Both the position numbers and the translations under genes were made by a program. Positions 5,426-11,667 of a stretch of DNA of 11,667 bases are shown here, one piece after another. The first letter of the stretch is position 1, and each line of letters starts with the position of its first letter. This DNA is from Planctomycetota bacterium (GTDB taxonomy: Bacteria > Planctomycetota > UBA11346), in contig CANETI010000032.1 of NCBI GenBank assembly GCA_947440715.1, positions 1-11,667 of the forward strand. Reading direction: 5' to 3'. Under the pieces are notes generated by a model. It did no database searches, was not told the origin of the DNA, and worked only from the letters and a program-made list of their open reading frames with translations.

Positions 5426-6442
5426 TTACTTCGCCACTAACCAAATGTTACGGAACACCACGGGATTGCCGTGATCCTGTAATAATAAATTGCCGCCTTC
5501 GGGTAATTCTGGGCGTTTCTTATTCGCGCCGGTGCCATTTTGTATTTCGATGTCATCCTGCACGACCACACCATTCAGACGTACGGTCGCGCGGGCGTTG
5601 CGATTTTTTTTGCCTTCCGCGTCAAAGCCTGGGCCGGTGAAATCAATGTCGTAGGTTTGCCAGGTTAATGGTGGAAACACCATGTTGAGTTTGGGTGCTA
5701 ATACGGTGTACAGCGAACCGGTATGATTATTTGCCAACGGCAAGCCGAATGAATCGAGCACCTGAAATTCGTAGGTTTGATGGATGTAGACACCGCTATT
5801 ACAACGGTCTTGACCACGGCCAAATGGTTTAAATGGTAGTCTAAATTCTAAATGCAGGGAAAAACTGGTGAGCTTTTGCTTGGTAATCGCGCCTACTTTC
5901 AAAAAACCGGCGTCATCTTTGCTGCCTTTATCCCAGGCATCGGTGTTGCTTCCGTCGAATAAAATAATCGCGCCAGCGGGTGCCACCGCCCCCAGGGTTG
6001 GGCTTTGTCGTTGGGTTTTGGTGAGCGTGAATGTTTTTCCGGCAGCATCGGTGCCTGTAAATGCGGTGCCTTTTATGCTGCCTTTTCCGCCCTCACCGGC
6101 AAAGGTCGTGATGTCATCAGTGCGCGTGCCAGTCATTTCACTGCGAAGGGTGGTGTTGCCCGCGCCGGGAAGGCCGCCTGGTAATAAGACGGCGGTAAAT
6201 TGCCCGTCGCCGAGTGCAATGACTTGCGCGCCTAATGCGACGCCATCTACCGTGCCAACATATTCACCCATCACAGCAAAATCGGGTCCTGCGGTTTCTG
6301 GTGTGAGCGCCATTTGTTTTTCTGCGGCGCTTTTATCTTTAACCGCATCTTTTTTTTCTGCGGCATTGCCGTTAGGCGAAACCATAAATGCCAATGCGGC
6401 AACCACACAAAGGCTGCGGCGAACGAATAAATTAATTGACAT
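5426..6442 (-). CDS. Secreted DUF1080 (3-keto-disaccharide hydrolase-like) protein
   Basis: The 338-residue product begins with a Sec signal peptide (RRSLCVVAALAFMVSPNGNAA, cleaved near residue 28) and then a Lys/Ala-rich linker. Residues about 55-150 form a Gly/Thr-rich region that I cannot assign. The DUF1080/PF06439 domain fills about 155-338: AIILFDGSNTDAWDKG, SFSLHLEFRLPF, NSGVYIHQTYEFQVLDSFG, TWQTYDIDFTGPGF, VRLNGVVVQDD and PVVFRNIWLV. This concanavalin-like beta-sandwich family is abundant in planctomycetes and verrucomicrobia; some members hydrolyse 3-keto-glycosides. It probably acts in the periplasm or outside the cell. AAAGAG lies about 8 bases before the ATG. It is divergent from the MFS gene, but no sugar pathway genes are adjacent. 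Confidence 0.87.
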   Translation of the reverse strand: MSINLFVRRSLCVVAALAFMVSPNGNAAEKKDAVKDKSAAEKQMALTPETAGPDFAVMGEYVGTVDGVALGAQVIALGDGQFTAVLLPGGLPGAGNTTLRSEMTGTRTDDITTFAGEGGKGSIKGTAFTGTDAAGKTFTLTKTQRQSPTLGAVAPAGAIILFDGSNTDAWDKGSKDDAGFLKVGAITKQKLTSFSLHLEFRLPFKPFGRGQDRCNSGVYIHQTYEFQVLDSFGLPLANNHTGSLYTVLAPKLNMVFPPLTWQTYDIDFTGPGFDAEGKKNRNARATVRLNGVVVQDDIEIQNGTGANKKRPELPEGGNLLLQDHGNPVVFRNIWLVAK

Positions 6443-6696
6443 AATAGCTCTTTTCTGGGCTTACTTACTTAAAGTAAAGAAGGCTGGTGAATGAACGTGT
6501 ACGGATGCCCGATACATCCGTTGCTGCGTTAGGCAGGTGTAACCGACTCCATCAGGCGGGAAAGAACGGGAGCTGATTGATTTGCGTGTCTTCGATCTTT
6601 GACACGCTGGAATTTGCTCGATACGATCACTGTGTCAGAAATTCGCGCGCGCTGATCATCATGCTTTGAGGTCATCCGCCTAGCTTTTGCCGGAAT

Positions 6697-6705
6697 TGCT
6701 ATTAT
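6697..6705 (+). promoter_or_regulatory. Extended -10 promoter candidate for the MFS gene
   Basis: TGCTATTAT fits the extended -10 form TGnTATAAT with one mismatch and would place the transcript start near 6712, about 50 bases before the MFS ATG. No good -35 box is present, which extended -10 promoters tolerate. Confidence 0.3.
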
Positions 6706-6733
6706 TCGCTGAGCCAAGAAATGGAGCCACCTT

Positions 6734-6759
6734 GGCCAGCTGGCCTCGGTATAAATACC
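6734..6759. promoter_or_regulatory. Two adjacent palindromes before the MFS start
   Basis: GGCCAGCTGGCC (6734-6745) is a perfect 12-bp palindrome. Two bases later, GGTATAAATACC (6748-6759) is a second perfect 12-bp palindrome. Together they fill the 28 bases directly before the ATG, where a ribosome site would be expected and none is seen. They could be a repressor operator or an mRNA structure affecting initiation. Confidence 0.35.
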
Positions 6760-6761
6760 TT

Positions 6762-8087
6762 ATGTCACAGCCGCAGACTATTTCCGAAATCTCACCCGCT
6801 AATGCTCGTGGACGATGGATGGCCTTATTGGCCGCATTTCTTGGCTGGTTGTTCGACGGCGTGGAAATTGGCTTATACCCGCTGATTTCCAAACCCGCGA
6901 TTCAAGAATTAGTCGGCGGTAAAGCGGTGTTGGATGCCAATCCATCGCTTTATGAATCGAACCATGTGTGGGTGGTCGCGGCATTTTTAATTGGTGCGGC
7001 CTGCGGTGGTGCGTTATTCGGCTGGCTTGGTGATCGTTATGGTCGGGTACGAGCAATGACCTGGAGCGTGTTGTCCTATTCCATTTTTTCCGGCATGTGC
7101 GGTCTGTCACAAAGCGTCGATCAATTGGTCTGCCTACGTTTCCTTTCTGCGCTTGGTATGGGCGGCGAATGGTCGTTGGGTGTCGCTTTAGTGATGGAAG
7201 TTTGGCCATCGAATAAACGTTGGTTGTTAGCCGGCATTATCGGTGCGGCGGCCAATATTGGCATTGCCATAATCGCCTTTGCTGGACTTTATATTAATGA
7301 ACTCGGCGCTGGTTTGAGAGCGCTTGGCCTATCAGAAAGCTTGGTTGCTAAAGGTACTGATAATGGTGGCTGGCGTCTATTAATGATGCTGGGTGCCCTG
7401 CCGGCGTTACTGACGTTTTTTATTCGTTTATTCGTGCCCGAATCCGAAAAATGGAAACACGCCTCGCAAAATGCTGCTCCCGTGCGCTTAGCTGAAATAT
7501 TTGGTGCCAAACATCGACGCATGGTTTTGCTTGGAACAGCGTTGGCTGCTATCGCGTTGTTGGGCACGTGGGGTTCGGTTCAGAATCTCCCTTCGATTGC
7601 TTTTGACCTGAGCAATAAGGATCCTAATTCACGACAATATACGCAAATATGGTCCGCGATTGGTTCGGTCACTGGTTGTCTGGTAGCGAGCGGCCTAGCT
7701 TTATTCCTAACTCGACGCATGAGCTACTTTTTTATGGCTGTCACTTCGCTTGGTTTTTGCTCATGGTTATTCTGGGCTACACCGCCTTATGGCTCGTCCT
7801 TTTTCCTGCTGACGTTTATGGTTGGCCTAGTCACTGCGAGTTTTTATGGCTGGCTACCACTTTATTTACCAGAATTATTTCCCACCCGGTTACGCGCCAC
7901 GGCTCAGGGTTTCGCCTTCAACGCTGGCCGTATTATCACTGCCACGGTCATTCTGACATTCGGCATGAAACCAGACTGGTTCGGCAGCTTGGCCAGCACC
8001 TGCGCGATTATTAGTTTAGTCTATATCGTTGGTATGGTGGTCATCTGGCTGTGCCCAGAAACCAAAGGTAAGCCGCTACCAGAGTAA
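6762..8087 (+). CDS. MFS transporter, sialate/metabolite:H+ symporter type
   Basis: The 441-residue membrane protein has about 12 predicted helices. After a short polar N-terminus, RWMALLAAFLGWLFDGVEIG is the first helix, with the Asp common in this subgroup. GWLGDRYGRVRAM is MFS motif A between helices 2 and 3, and LSALGMGGEWSLGVAL the helix-4 signature. VPESEKW precedes the central loop. ELFPTRLRATAQGFAFNAGR is the matching motif of the second half, and PETKGKPLPE closes the protein. This pattern suits proton-coupled uptake of an organic acid or sugar acid; the substrate cannot be read. ATG 6762 is preferred to an in-frame TTG at 6687, because the first helix begins soon after it. No ribosome site is seen; two palindromes lie just upstream. 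Confidence 0.87.
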   Translation: MSQPQTISEISPANARGRWMALLAAFLGWLFDGVEIGLYPLISKPAIQELVGGKAVLDANPSLYESNHVWVVAAFLIGAACGGALFGWLGDRYGRVRAMTWSVLSYSIFSGMCGLSQSVDQLVCLRFLSALGMGGEWSLGVALVMEVWPSNKRWLLAGIIGAAANIGIAIIAFAGLYINELGAGLRALGLSESLVAKGTDNGGWRLLMMLGALPALLTFFIRLFVPESEKWKHASQNAAPVRLAEIFGAKHRRMVLLGTALAAIALLGTWGSVQNLPSIAFDLSNKDPNSRQYTQIWSAIGSVTGCLVASGLALFLTRRMSYFFMAVTSLGFCSWLFWATPPYGSSFFLLTFMVGLVTASFYGWLPLYLPELFPTRLRATAQGFAFNAGRIITATVILTFGMKPDWFGSLASTCAIISLVYIVGMVVIWLCPETKGKPLPE

Positions 8088-8218
8088 CCTGCCATCGGCT
8101 CATACCACTAATGGCACCATAAGGCGATGAATTAACAGACACCGCCAGGTACAGCAGCAAAATCGACTCGCCAAGGTACGACTAGTATTGATAAACGATG
8201 GTCTAGCATCTCTGACCC
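8088..8218. other. Short intergenic gap
   Basis: These 131 bases separate the MFS and glycosyltransferase genes on the same strand. There is no terminator hairpin and no clear promoter, so read-through is possible. Confidence 0.4.
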
Positions 8219-9040
8219 ATGCGTCGGTCACCACTATCGAGAGAACAAGCGGCTAGCTGCCGCCAGTCACTGCTAGCGGTTATTCCCGCCTACAATGAAG
8301 CGCCCCGTATTGCTCCGGTTATTGTTGGTTTGCGCTCACTCGGACTCACGGTGTTGGTGGTTGATGATGGTAGTCGTGACGCCACCGCCGAAGTCGCGCG
8401 TGAACAAGGCGCGCTTGTGCTGCAACGCGCCAATGGAGGCAAGGGCACCGCGATTATTGCCGCCTGCCGCTTTGCCGTCGAACATGGTTATCGCCGCATC
8501 TTATTATTAGACGGCGATGGACAACACGATCCATTAGAAGCCCCGCGCCTGATTCAAGCTGCCTTACATGGCGCTGATTTAGTGATTGGTATGCGCATGT
8601 TAAATCTGCAACGGCAACCACTACATCGGCGCTGCCTTAATCGTCTGAGTAGTCTCTTAGTAACTTTGGCAGCAGGTCGACGCATTCGTGACAGTCAAAG
8701 TGGATATCGGGTTTGCGATCCGCGTTTATTATTGTCACTTCCCATGACTGGTCATCGCTATGATTTGGAATCTGAAATGTGTGTATTGGCAGCGCGCTCT
8801 GGTTGTCGTGTCGTCGAAGTTCCGATTACGGTTATTTACAACGATAAAAAATCAGGCGTTCATCCGCTCTTTGATACCTTACGTTTTTTCCGCGCAGTCT
8901 TGTTAAGCCTGATGCGTTGTCGCGGAAATCGACGTTTAGCGCCAAGCCCGCCTTTTATTTTACCCACTAAAATAAAACCACCAACGTCAGTCCATCACGA
9001 ACAGGCTGCACCTTTAGCCTTTGCCACGGCATCGGGATAA
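8219..9040 (+). CDS. GT2 family glycosyltransferase (DPM1/WcaA-like)
   Basis: The 273-residue product has a GT-A fold core: LLAVIPAYNEAPRIAPVI (18-35), VLVVDDGSRDAT (45-56), RANGGKGTAI (70-79) and ILLLDGDGQHDP (94-105) with the metal-binding D98/D100. It continues with ADLVIGMRM, IRDSQSGYRV, and YDLESEMCVLAARSGCRVVEVPI. These features suit the polyprenyl-phosphate mannose/glucose synthase-like branch, moving a sugar from a nucleotide donor to a lipid or envelope acceptor. No transmembrane anchor is evident apart from a mildly hydrophobic stretch near LRFFRAVLLSLM. The tail after about residue 240 is Pro-rich and unassigned. It starts without a clear ribosome site and stops 9 bases before mutL, so the two are probably co-transcribed, though a functional link is not obvious. 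Confidence 0.85.
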   Translation: MRRSPLSREQAASCRQSLLAVIPAYNEAPRIAPVIVGLRSLGLTVLVVDDGSRDATAEVAREQGALVLQRANGGKGTAIIAACRFAVEHGYRRILLLDGDGQHDPLEAPRLIQAALHGADLVIGMRMLNLQRQPLHRRCLNRLSSLLVTLAAGRRIRDSQSGYRVCDPRLLLSLPMTGHRYDLESEMCVLAARSGCRVVEVPITVIYNDKKSGVHPLFDTLRFFRAVLLSLMRCRGNRRLAPSPPFILPTKIKPPTSVHHEQAAPLAFATASG

Positions 9041-9049
9041 CGTCACGTT

Positions 9050-10891
9050 ATGGCCACCCAGCCACCCATTATTCGTCAATTACCTGACCTGATTGCTAAT
9101 CAAATTGCCGCTGGCGAAGTGGTCGAACGCCCAGCCGCGGTGGTTAAAGAACTTGCCGAAAATGCCTTGGATGCTGGAGCAAAACGTATTGTTATTCGCC
9201 TGGAAGATGGCGGTCGGCGGTTAGTCGAAGTCGAAGATGACGGCCACGGGATGCGCGCAGACGATTTGCGTTTAGCCGTATCGCGTCACGCCACGAGTAA
9301 AATTTTCACTTCCGATGATTTATTTCGCATTTCCACCCTCGGATTTCGCGGTGAGGCTTTACCCTCTATCGCCGGGGTTAGTGAAATAAGTTTAGCCAGC
9401 CGTTTGCATGATGCCGCACAAGGTCATGAATTACGTTTATCCGGCGGTACGGAAACGGCATTTGCCCCGTGCGCCATGGCGCCTGGGACCCGCATTAGTG
9501 TGCGTAATTTATTTTGGAATGTTCCGGCGCGATTAAAGTTTTTGAAAACCGAAGCTGCCGAAGCTGGTCATGTCACCGATCAAGTCATGCGCCTGGCGTT
9601 GAGCCATCCACAGGTCGCCTTCCGTTTGGAAATTAATAATCGCACCGCCATTGATCAACCATCCGGAGAAACCTTACAAACGCGGGTGCGCTCGCTGTTT
9701 GGTGCGGCGCTGGCCGATCGTTTATTAGCCGTCGCACATCATACCGACACTATGCAAATCGCGGGTTTTGTCGCTCACCCACAAGAAGCACGACCAACGG
9801 CCAAGCGTCAGTTTGTTTTCCTGAATGGTCGTTATGTCAAAGATCGTTTATTATTTGCCGCAATTCGTGATGGGTTTAAAGGCTTTCTTGAGCCGCGTTT
9901 ACATGGCACGGTTTTTTTACACTTGGACCTCGATCCATCTCAAGTCGACGTCAATGTGCATCCAACTAAATCCGAAGTGCGTTTTCGTCGCGAAGGTGAA
10001 GTGTTCGCCTTTGTCCGCCAAGCTTTGCAAATGGTGCTCAGTGCCAATGCCGGTGGTTTTTCATTATTGCCAGCAAGCACTGCGAACACGGCTGAAAACC
10101 ATCAAGGCCCAGCCATTATTCAGCGTACGATTGTGCGCCCGTTACCGACCACGCAGCCGCCTGTGCAAGTCGTGATGCAGGAACGTTTTATTCCGCCCGC
10201 TGTTCCTAGCGCGGTTCCGGATCGGAGCGAACCGCTACCGGCCAAGCGCGTCGCCGAAACGGTAACGGCTTATGCGAGTTCATTACCTGCTACAAATTCA
10301 ACGACGGTTCCGTCAAAGCCCGCAACACGCATTCGTCGCGTGTTACAGCTCAACCACATGTTTGTGCTGATCGAAACGGATCGTGGCATTCGCTTAGTCG
10401 ATCAACATGCGTTACATGAAAAAGCCTTACTGCATGTTTTAGATCCCAATATCACTGATATTCTTGCGCATGGGCGCCAAGAATTAGTGATGCCCATTGA
10501 AATTAATTTATTACGTCACGAAGTTGCGTTATTAGAACCATTATTACCCGAATTGGCTCGCGTTGGTATTTTAGCCAACGTCACGCCAGCTGGCCAAATT
10601 GCGATTACGGCGCATCCCGCGTTATTAAAACGCACGAACTGGGCACGTTTTTTTGCCGAATTAGCCACCAGCCCAACACCAACGACCGTGACCTCAGCGC
10701 TCTCAGAACGCTTAGCCCACAGCGCCGCCTGTCATGCTGCCGTCAAAGCTGGGCAAGAATTAAGCCACGAAGAACTGTGGGAATTAGCGCGATTACTCGA
10801 CCGATTTGACGATTTGGAACATTGCCCACACGGACGCCCCACGACTTTAGATTTATCGTGGAGCGAATTAGAGCGGCGTTTTCAACGGTAA
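9050..10891 (+). CDS. mutL: DNA mismatch repair protein MutL
   Basis: The 613-residue product carries all GHKL ATPase motifs in the N-terminal ~330 residues: IAAGEVVERPAAVVKEL with catalytic Glu34 and Asn38, EDDGHGM, SRHATSKI, LGFRGEALPSIAG, and GTRISVRNLFWNVPARLKFL. A Pro/Thr-rich linker (about 345-430) leads to the C-terminal dimerisation and nuclease domain. There LVDQHALHEKALLH at about 449-462 corresponds to the endonuclease motif DQHA(X)2E(X)4E, but the last Glu is His462. ACHAAVKAG (Cys561) and CPHGRPT (592-598) complete the metal-site motifs. MutL couples MutS mismatch recognition to strand removal. It starts 9 bases after the glycosyltransferase stop, with only a weak GGGA upstream. 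No mutS is in the window. Confidence 0.96.
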   Translation: MATQPPIIRQLPDLIANQIAAGEVVERPAAVVKELAENALDAGAKRIVIRLEDGGRRLVEVEDDGHGMRADDLRLAVSRHATSKIFTSDDLFRISTLGFRGEALPSIAGVSEISLASRLHDAAQGHELRLSGGTETAFAPCAMAPGTRISVRNLFWNVPARLKFLKTEAAEAGHVTDQVMRLALSHPQVAFRLEINNRTAIDQPSGETLQTRVRSLFGAALADRLLAVAHHTDTMQIAGFVAHPQEARPTAKRQFVFLNGRYVKDRLLFAAIRDGFKGFLEPRLHGTVFLHLDLDPSQVDVNVHPTKSEVRFRREGEVFAFVRQALQMVLSANAGGFSLLPASTANTAENHQGPAIIQRTIVRPLPTTQPPVQVVMQERFIPPAVPSAVPDRSEPLPAKRVAETVTAYASSLPATNSTTVPSKPATRIRRVLQLNHMFVLIETDRGIRLVDQHALHEKALLHVLDPNITDILAHGRQELVMPIEINLLRHEVALLEPLLPELARVGILANVTPAGQIAITAHPALLKRTNWARFFAELATSPTPTTVTSALSERLAHSAACHAAVKAGQELSHEELWELARLLDRFDDLEHCPHGRPTTLDLSWSELERRFQR

Positions 10892-10962
10892 GTTATCCGC
10901 GATAATTTCGTCTGTGATACCATTTGTCTCTCACTCGAAACGTATGAAAAGGAAATGAATTA

Positions 10963-11140
10963 GAGCCTTCCCGGCGACGCCGACCAATGAAATATTAACT
11001 TTTGCGGGGCTCGTTTGAAGACAAATAATCCCTTGTAAAAGTAGGTTTTGAGCGCCAACGGCGCGGTACGATATTAGCCTAGGGCATCGCCCTAGGAATA
11101 AAGTGATATTCATATAAAGGGCTGAAGGCCCGACCTATTA
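10963..11140 (-). repeat. Long multi-hairpin repeat, copy 2 (inverted)
   Basis: The reverse complement aligns along its full 178 bases with positions 1-178. The first 34 bases are identical, as is the block around the central CCTAGGGC hairpin (11078-11096), and the GCGCC hairpin is at 11052-11064. Differences are concentrated between the boxes. It begins 71 bases after mutL. The apparent open frame on the minus strand here is a translation of the repeat. Confidence 0.88.
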
Positions 11141-11187
11141 TCAATCATTTACTTACACGAAATAATAATAGGTCGGGCCTTCAGCCC
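11119..11187. repeat. Head-to-head repeat junction with 23-bp perfect arms
   Basis: The outer ends of copies 2 and 3 face each other. A 23-base arm at 11119-11141 is the exact reverse complement of 11165-11187, with 23 unrelated bases between them. As RNA or single-stranded DNA this would fold into one long hairpin. Confidence 0.8.
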
Positions 11188-11270
11188 TCAAATTACGTTG
11201 GCGATATTCCTAGGGCGACATTCGCTGCTCTCATTTGCCCTAGGCTAATATCGTGCCGCGCCGTTGGCGC
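11165..11270 (+). repeat. Long multi-hairpin repeat, copy 3 (shortened)
   Basis: Same order of boxes as copy 1: AATAGGTCGGGCCTTCAGCCC, CCTAGGGC/GCCCTAGG (arms 11209-11216 and 11237-11244), and GCGCC-GTT-GGCGC (11258-11270). The central hairpin has a 20-base loop instead of 3. The half with GTCTTCAAACG and CATTGGTCGG is missing. Confidence 0.82.
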
Positions 11271-11409
11271 TTTTGACAAAGACACACCCTGTTCTAAACA
11301 CACTGAAAATTAAAGTCAGGAATGGTGACCCGTATGGGTTACCGTTTCTCTTGTTCCTCTTAATCTTCTTTTGCTCCATCTAAAGGGTGAAGTCGTATGG
11401 ATCCTCAAT
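11271..11409. other. Intergenic gap downstream of the SMP-30-like gene
   Basis: No gene is seen. A small hairpin, GGTGACCC/GGGTTACC with one G-T pair and a 4-base loop (11324-11343), lies about 70 bases past the stop of the minus-strand gene. It lacks a T-tract on that strand, so its role as a terminator is doubtful. Confidence 0.4.
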
Positions 11410-11667
11410 TCAATATCCAACGCCCGTGGTGGTTAATCGCAGGCGTAGAATATAATTATCAGCGGTAATAAATAAGGTGTTACCGTCTTCGCCAAAAGCG
11501 CAGTTACTGGTCGCTTGACCGGTTAAGCAGGTTCCTAGTTGTTTGCCCTCTTTATTAAATATGAGCAAACCACCTGGGCCCGTCGCAAAGATATTGCCCG
11601 CCTTATCTATTTTCATGCCGTCTGGTAAGCCCTTCATTTTTCCAACGCGTTCGGTGACATCGACAAA
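11410..11667 (-). CDS. SMP-30/gluconolactonase-like protein, C-terminal part
   Basis: The frame runs off the right edge, leaving the last 85 residues. LPDGMKIDKAGNIFATGPGGLLIFNKEGKQLG is a beta-propeller blade with the PDG.. .D..GN signature of SMP-30/gluconolactonase proteins. It is followed by SNCAFGEDGNTLFITADNYILRLRL, the closing blade. Members hydrolyse sugar lactones using a bound divalent metal; many in planctomycete-type genomes are exported, but the N-terminus and any signal peptide lie outside the window. An internal ATG at 11635-11637 is not the start, because the conserved frame continues upstream without a break to the window edge. Confidence 0.8.
   Translation of the reverse strand, partial: FVDVTERVGKMKGLPDGMKIDKAGNIFATGPGGLLIFNKEGKQLGTCLTGQATSNCAFGEDGNTLFITADNYILRLRLTTTGVGY

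Larger units (their letters stand above)
6443..6761. other. Divergent intergenic region (DUF1080 / MFS)
   Basis: These ~320 bases separate divergent genes and should hold both promoters. Visible structures are a small hairpin CGGATG/CATCCG at 6508-6526, a 7-bp stem GCGTGTC/GACACGC at 6584-6607, an extended -10 box at 6697-6705, and two palindromes just before the MFS start. No gene is supported. Confidence 0.5.

Noticed and set aside
5868..6494. Plus-strand 208-codon open frame
   Set aside because: It is the antisense shadow of the DUF1080 gene; its Pro/Ser/Val-rich composition reflects the reverse of that gene.
6687..6761. TTG start adding 25 residues to the MFS transporter
   Set aside because: The added segment has no membrane or domain character, and the ATG at 6762 gives the usual short cytoplasmic N-terminus before helix 1.
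10931..11113. Minus-strand 60-codon open frame
   Set aside because: It lies inside copy 2 of the long repeat, has no ribosome site and no recognisable domain.
1..11270. The repeats as a CRISPR array
   Set aside because: Only three copies exist, in mixed orientation, far apart, without uniform spacers and without cas genes.

Overview
The window looks like chromosome of a bacterium of the Planctomycetota/Verrucomicrobiota/Lentisphaerota kind. This rests on a secreted DUF1080 (3-keto-disaccharide hydrolase-like) protein, an SMP-30/gluconolactonase-like protein at the right edge, a lone prepilin with a classic N-terminal methylation signal, and many structured palindromic intergenic repeats. Base composition is moderate. 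The assignment is an inference from gene content, not from a marker phylogeny. No rRNA, tRNA or CRISPR array was seen.

Left edge (1-1000): a ~178 bp multi-hairpin repeat, a hairpin, a small exported PepSY-like protein on the minus strand, and a stretch with no recognisable gene. Next comes an accessory stretch (1083-5237) rich in toxin-antitoxin (TA) genes. It holds a Phd/YefM antitoxin with a PIN toxin and a trailing, N-terminally short ParE/RelE-like gene. A minus-strand prepilin follows, with a good sigma-54-like promoter match. An AbrB-type antitoxin plus PIN toxin lies between two copies of a second palindromic repeat. Then come an XRE-type antitoxin whose BrnT-like toxin survives only as a C-terminal fragment, and an ORF6N-domain protein on the other strand.

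The right half is more ordinary. A minus-strand DUF1080 protein is divergent from a plus-strand row of an MFS transporter, a GT2 glycosyltransferase and mutL; the last two are 9 bases apart. After mutL, two further copies of the long repeat lie head to head, and the window closes inside a minus-strand SMP-30-like gene.

The most notable points are: one repeat family in inverted orientation at both ends; several intact and broken TA modules in about 3.5 kb; a toxin gene cut off next to an ORF6N gene; a possibly leaderless antitoxin gene with three phased TTTGCCA boxes; and a MutL whose endonuclease motif has the final Glu replaced by His. I found no convincing evidence of a wholly new multi-gene system. 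The Phd-PIN-ParE arrangement is the nearest candidate.
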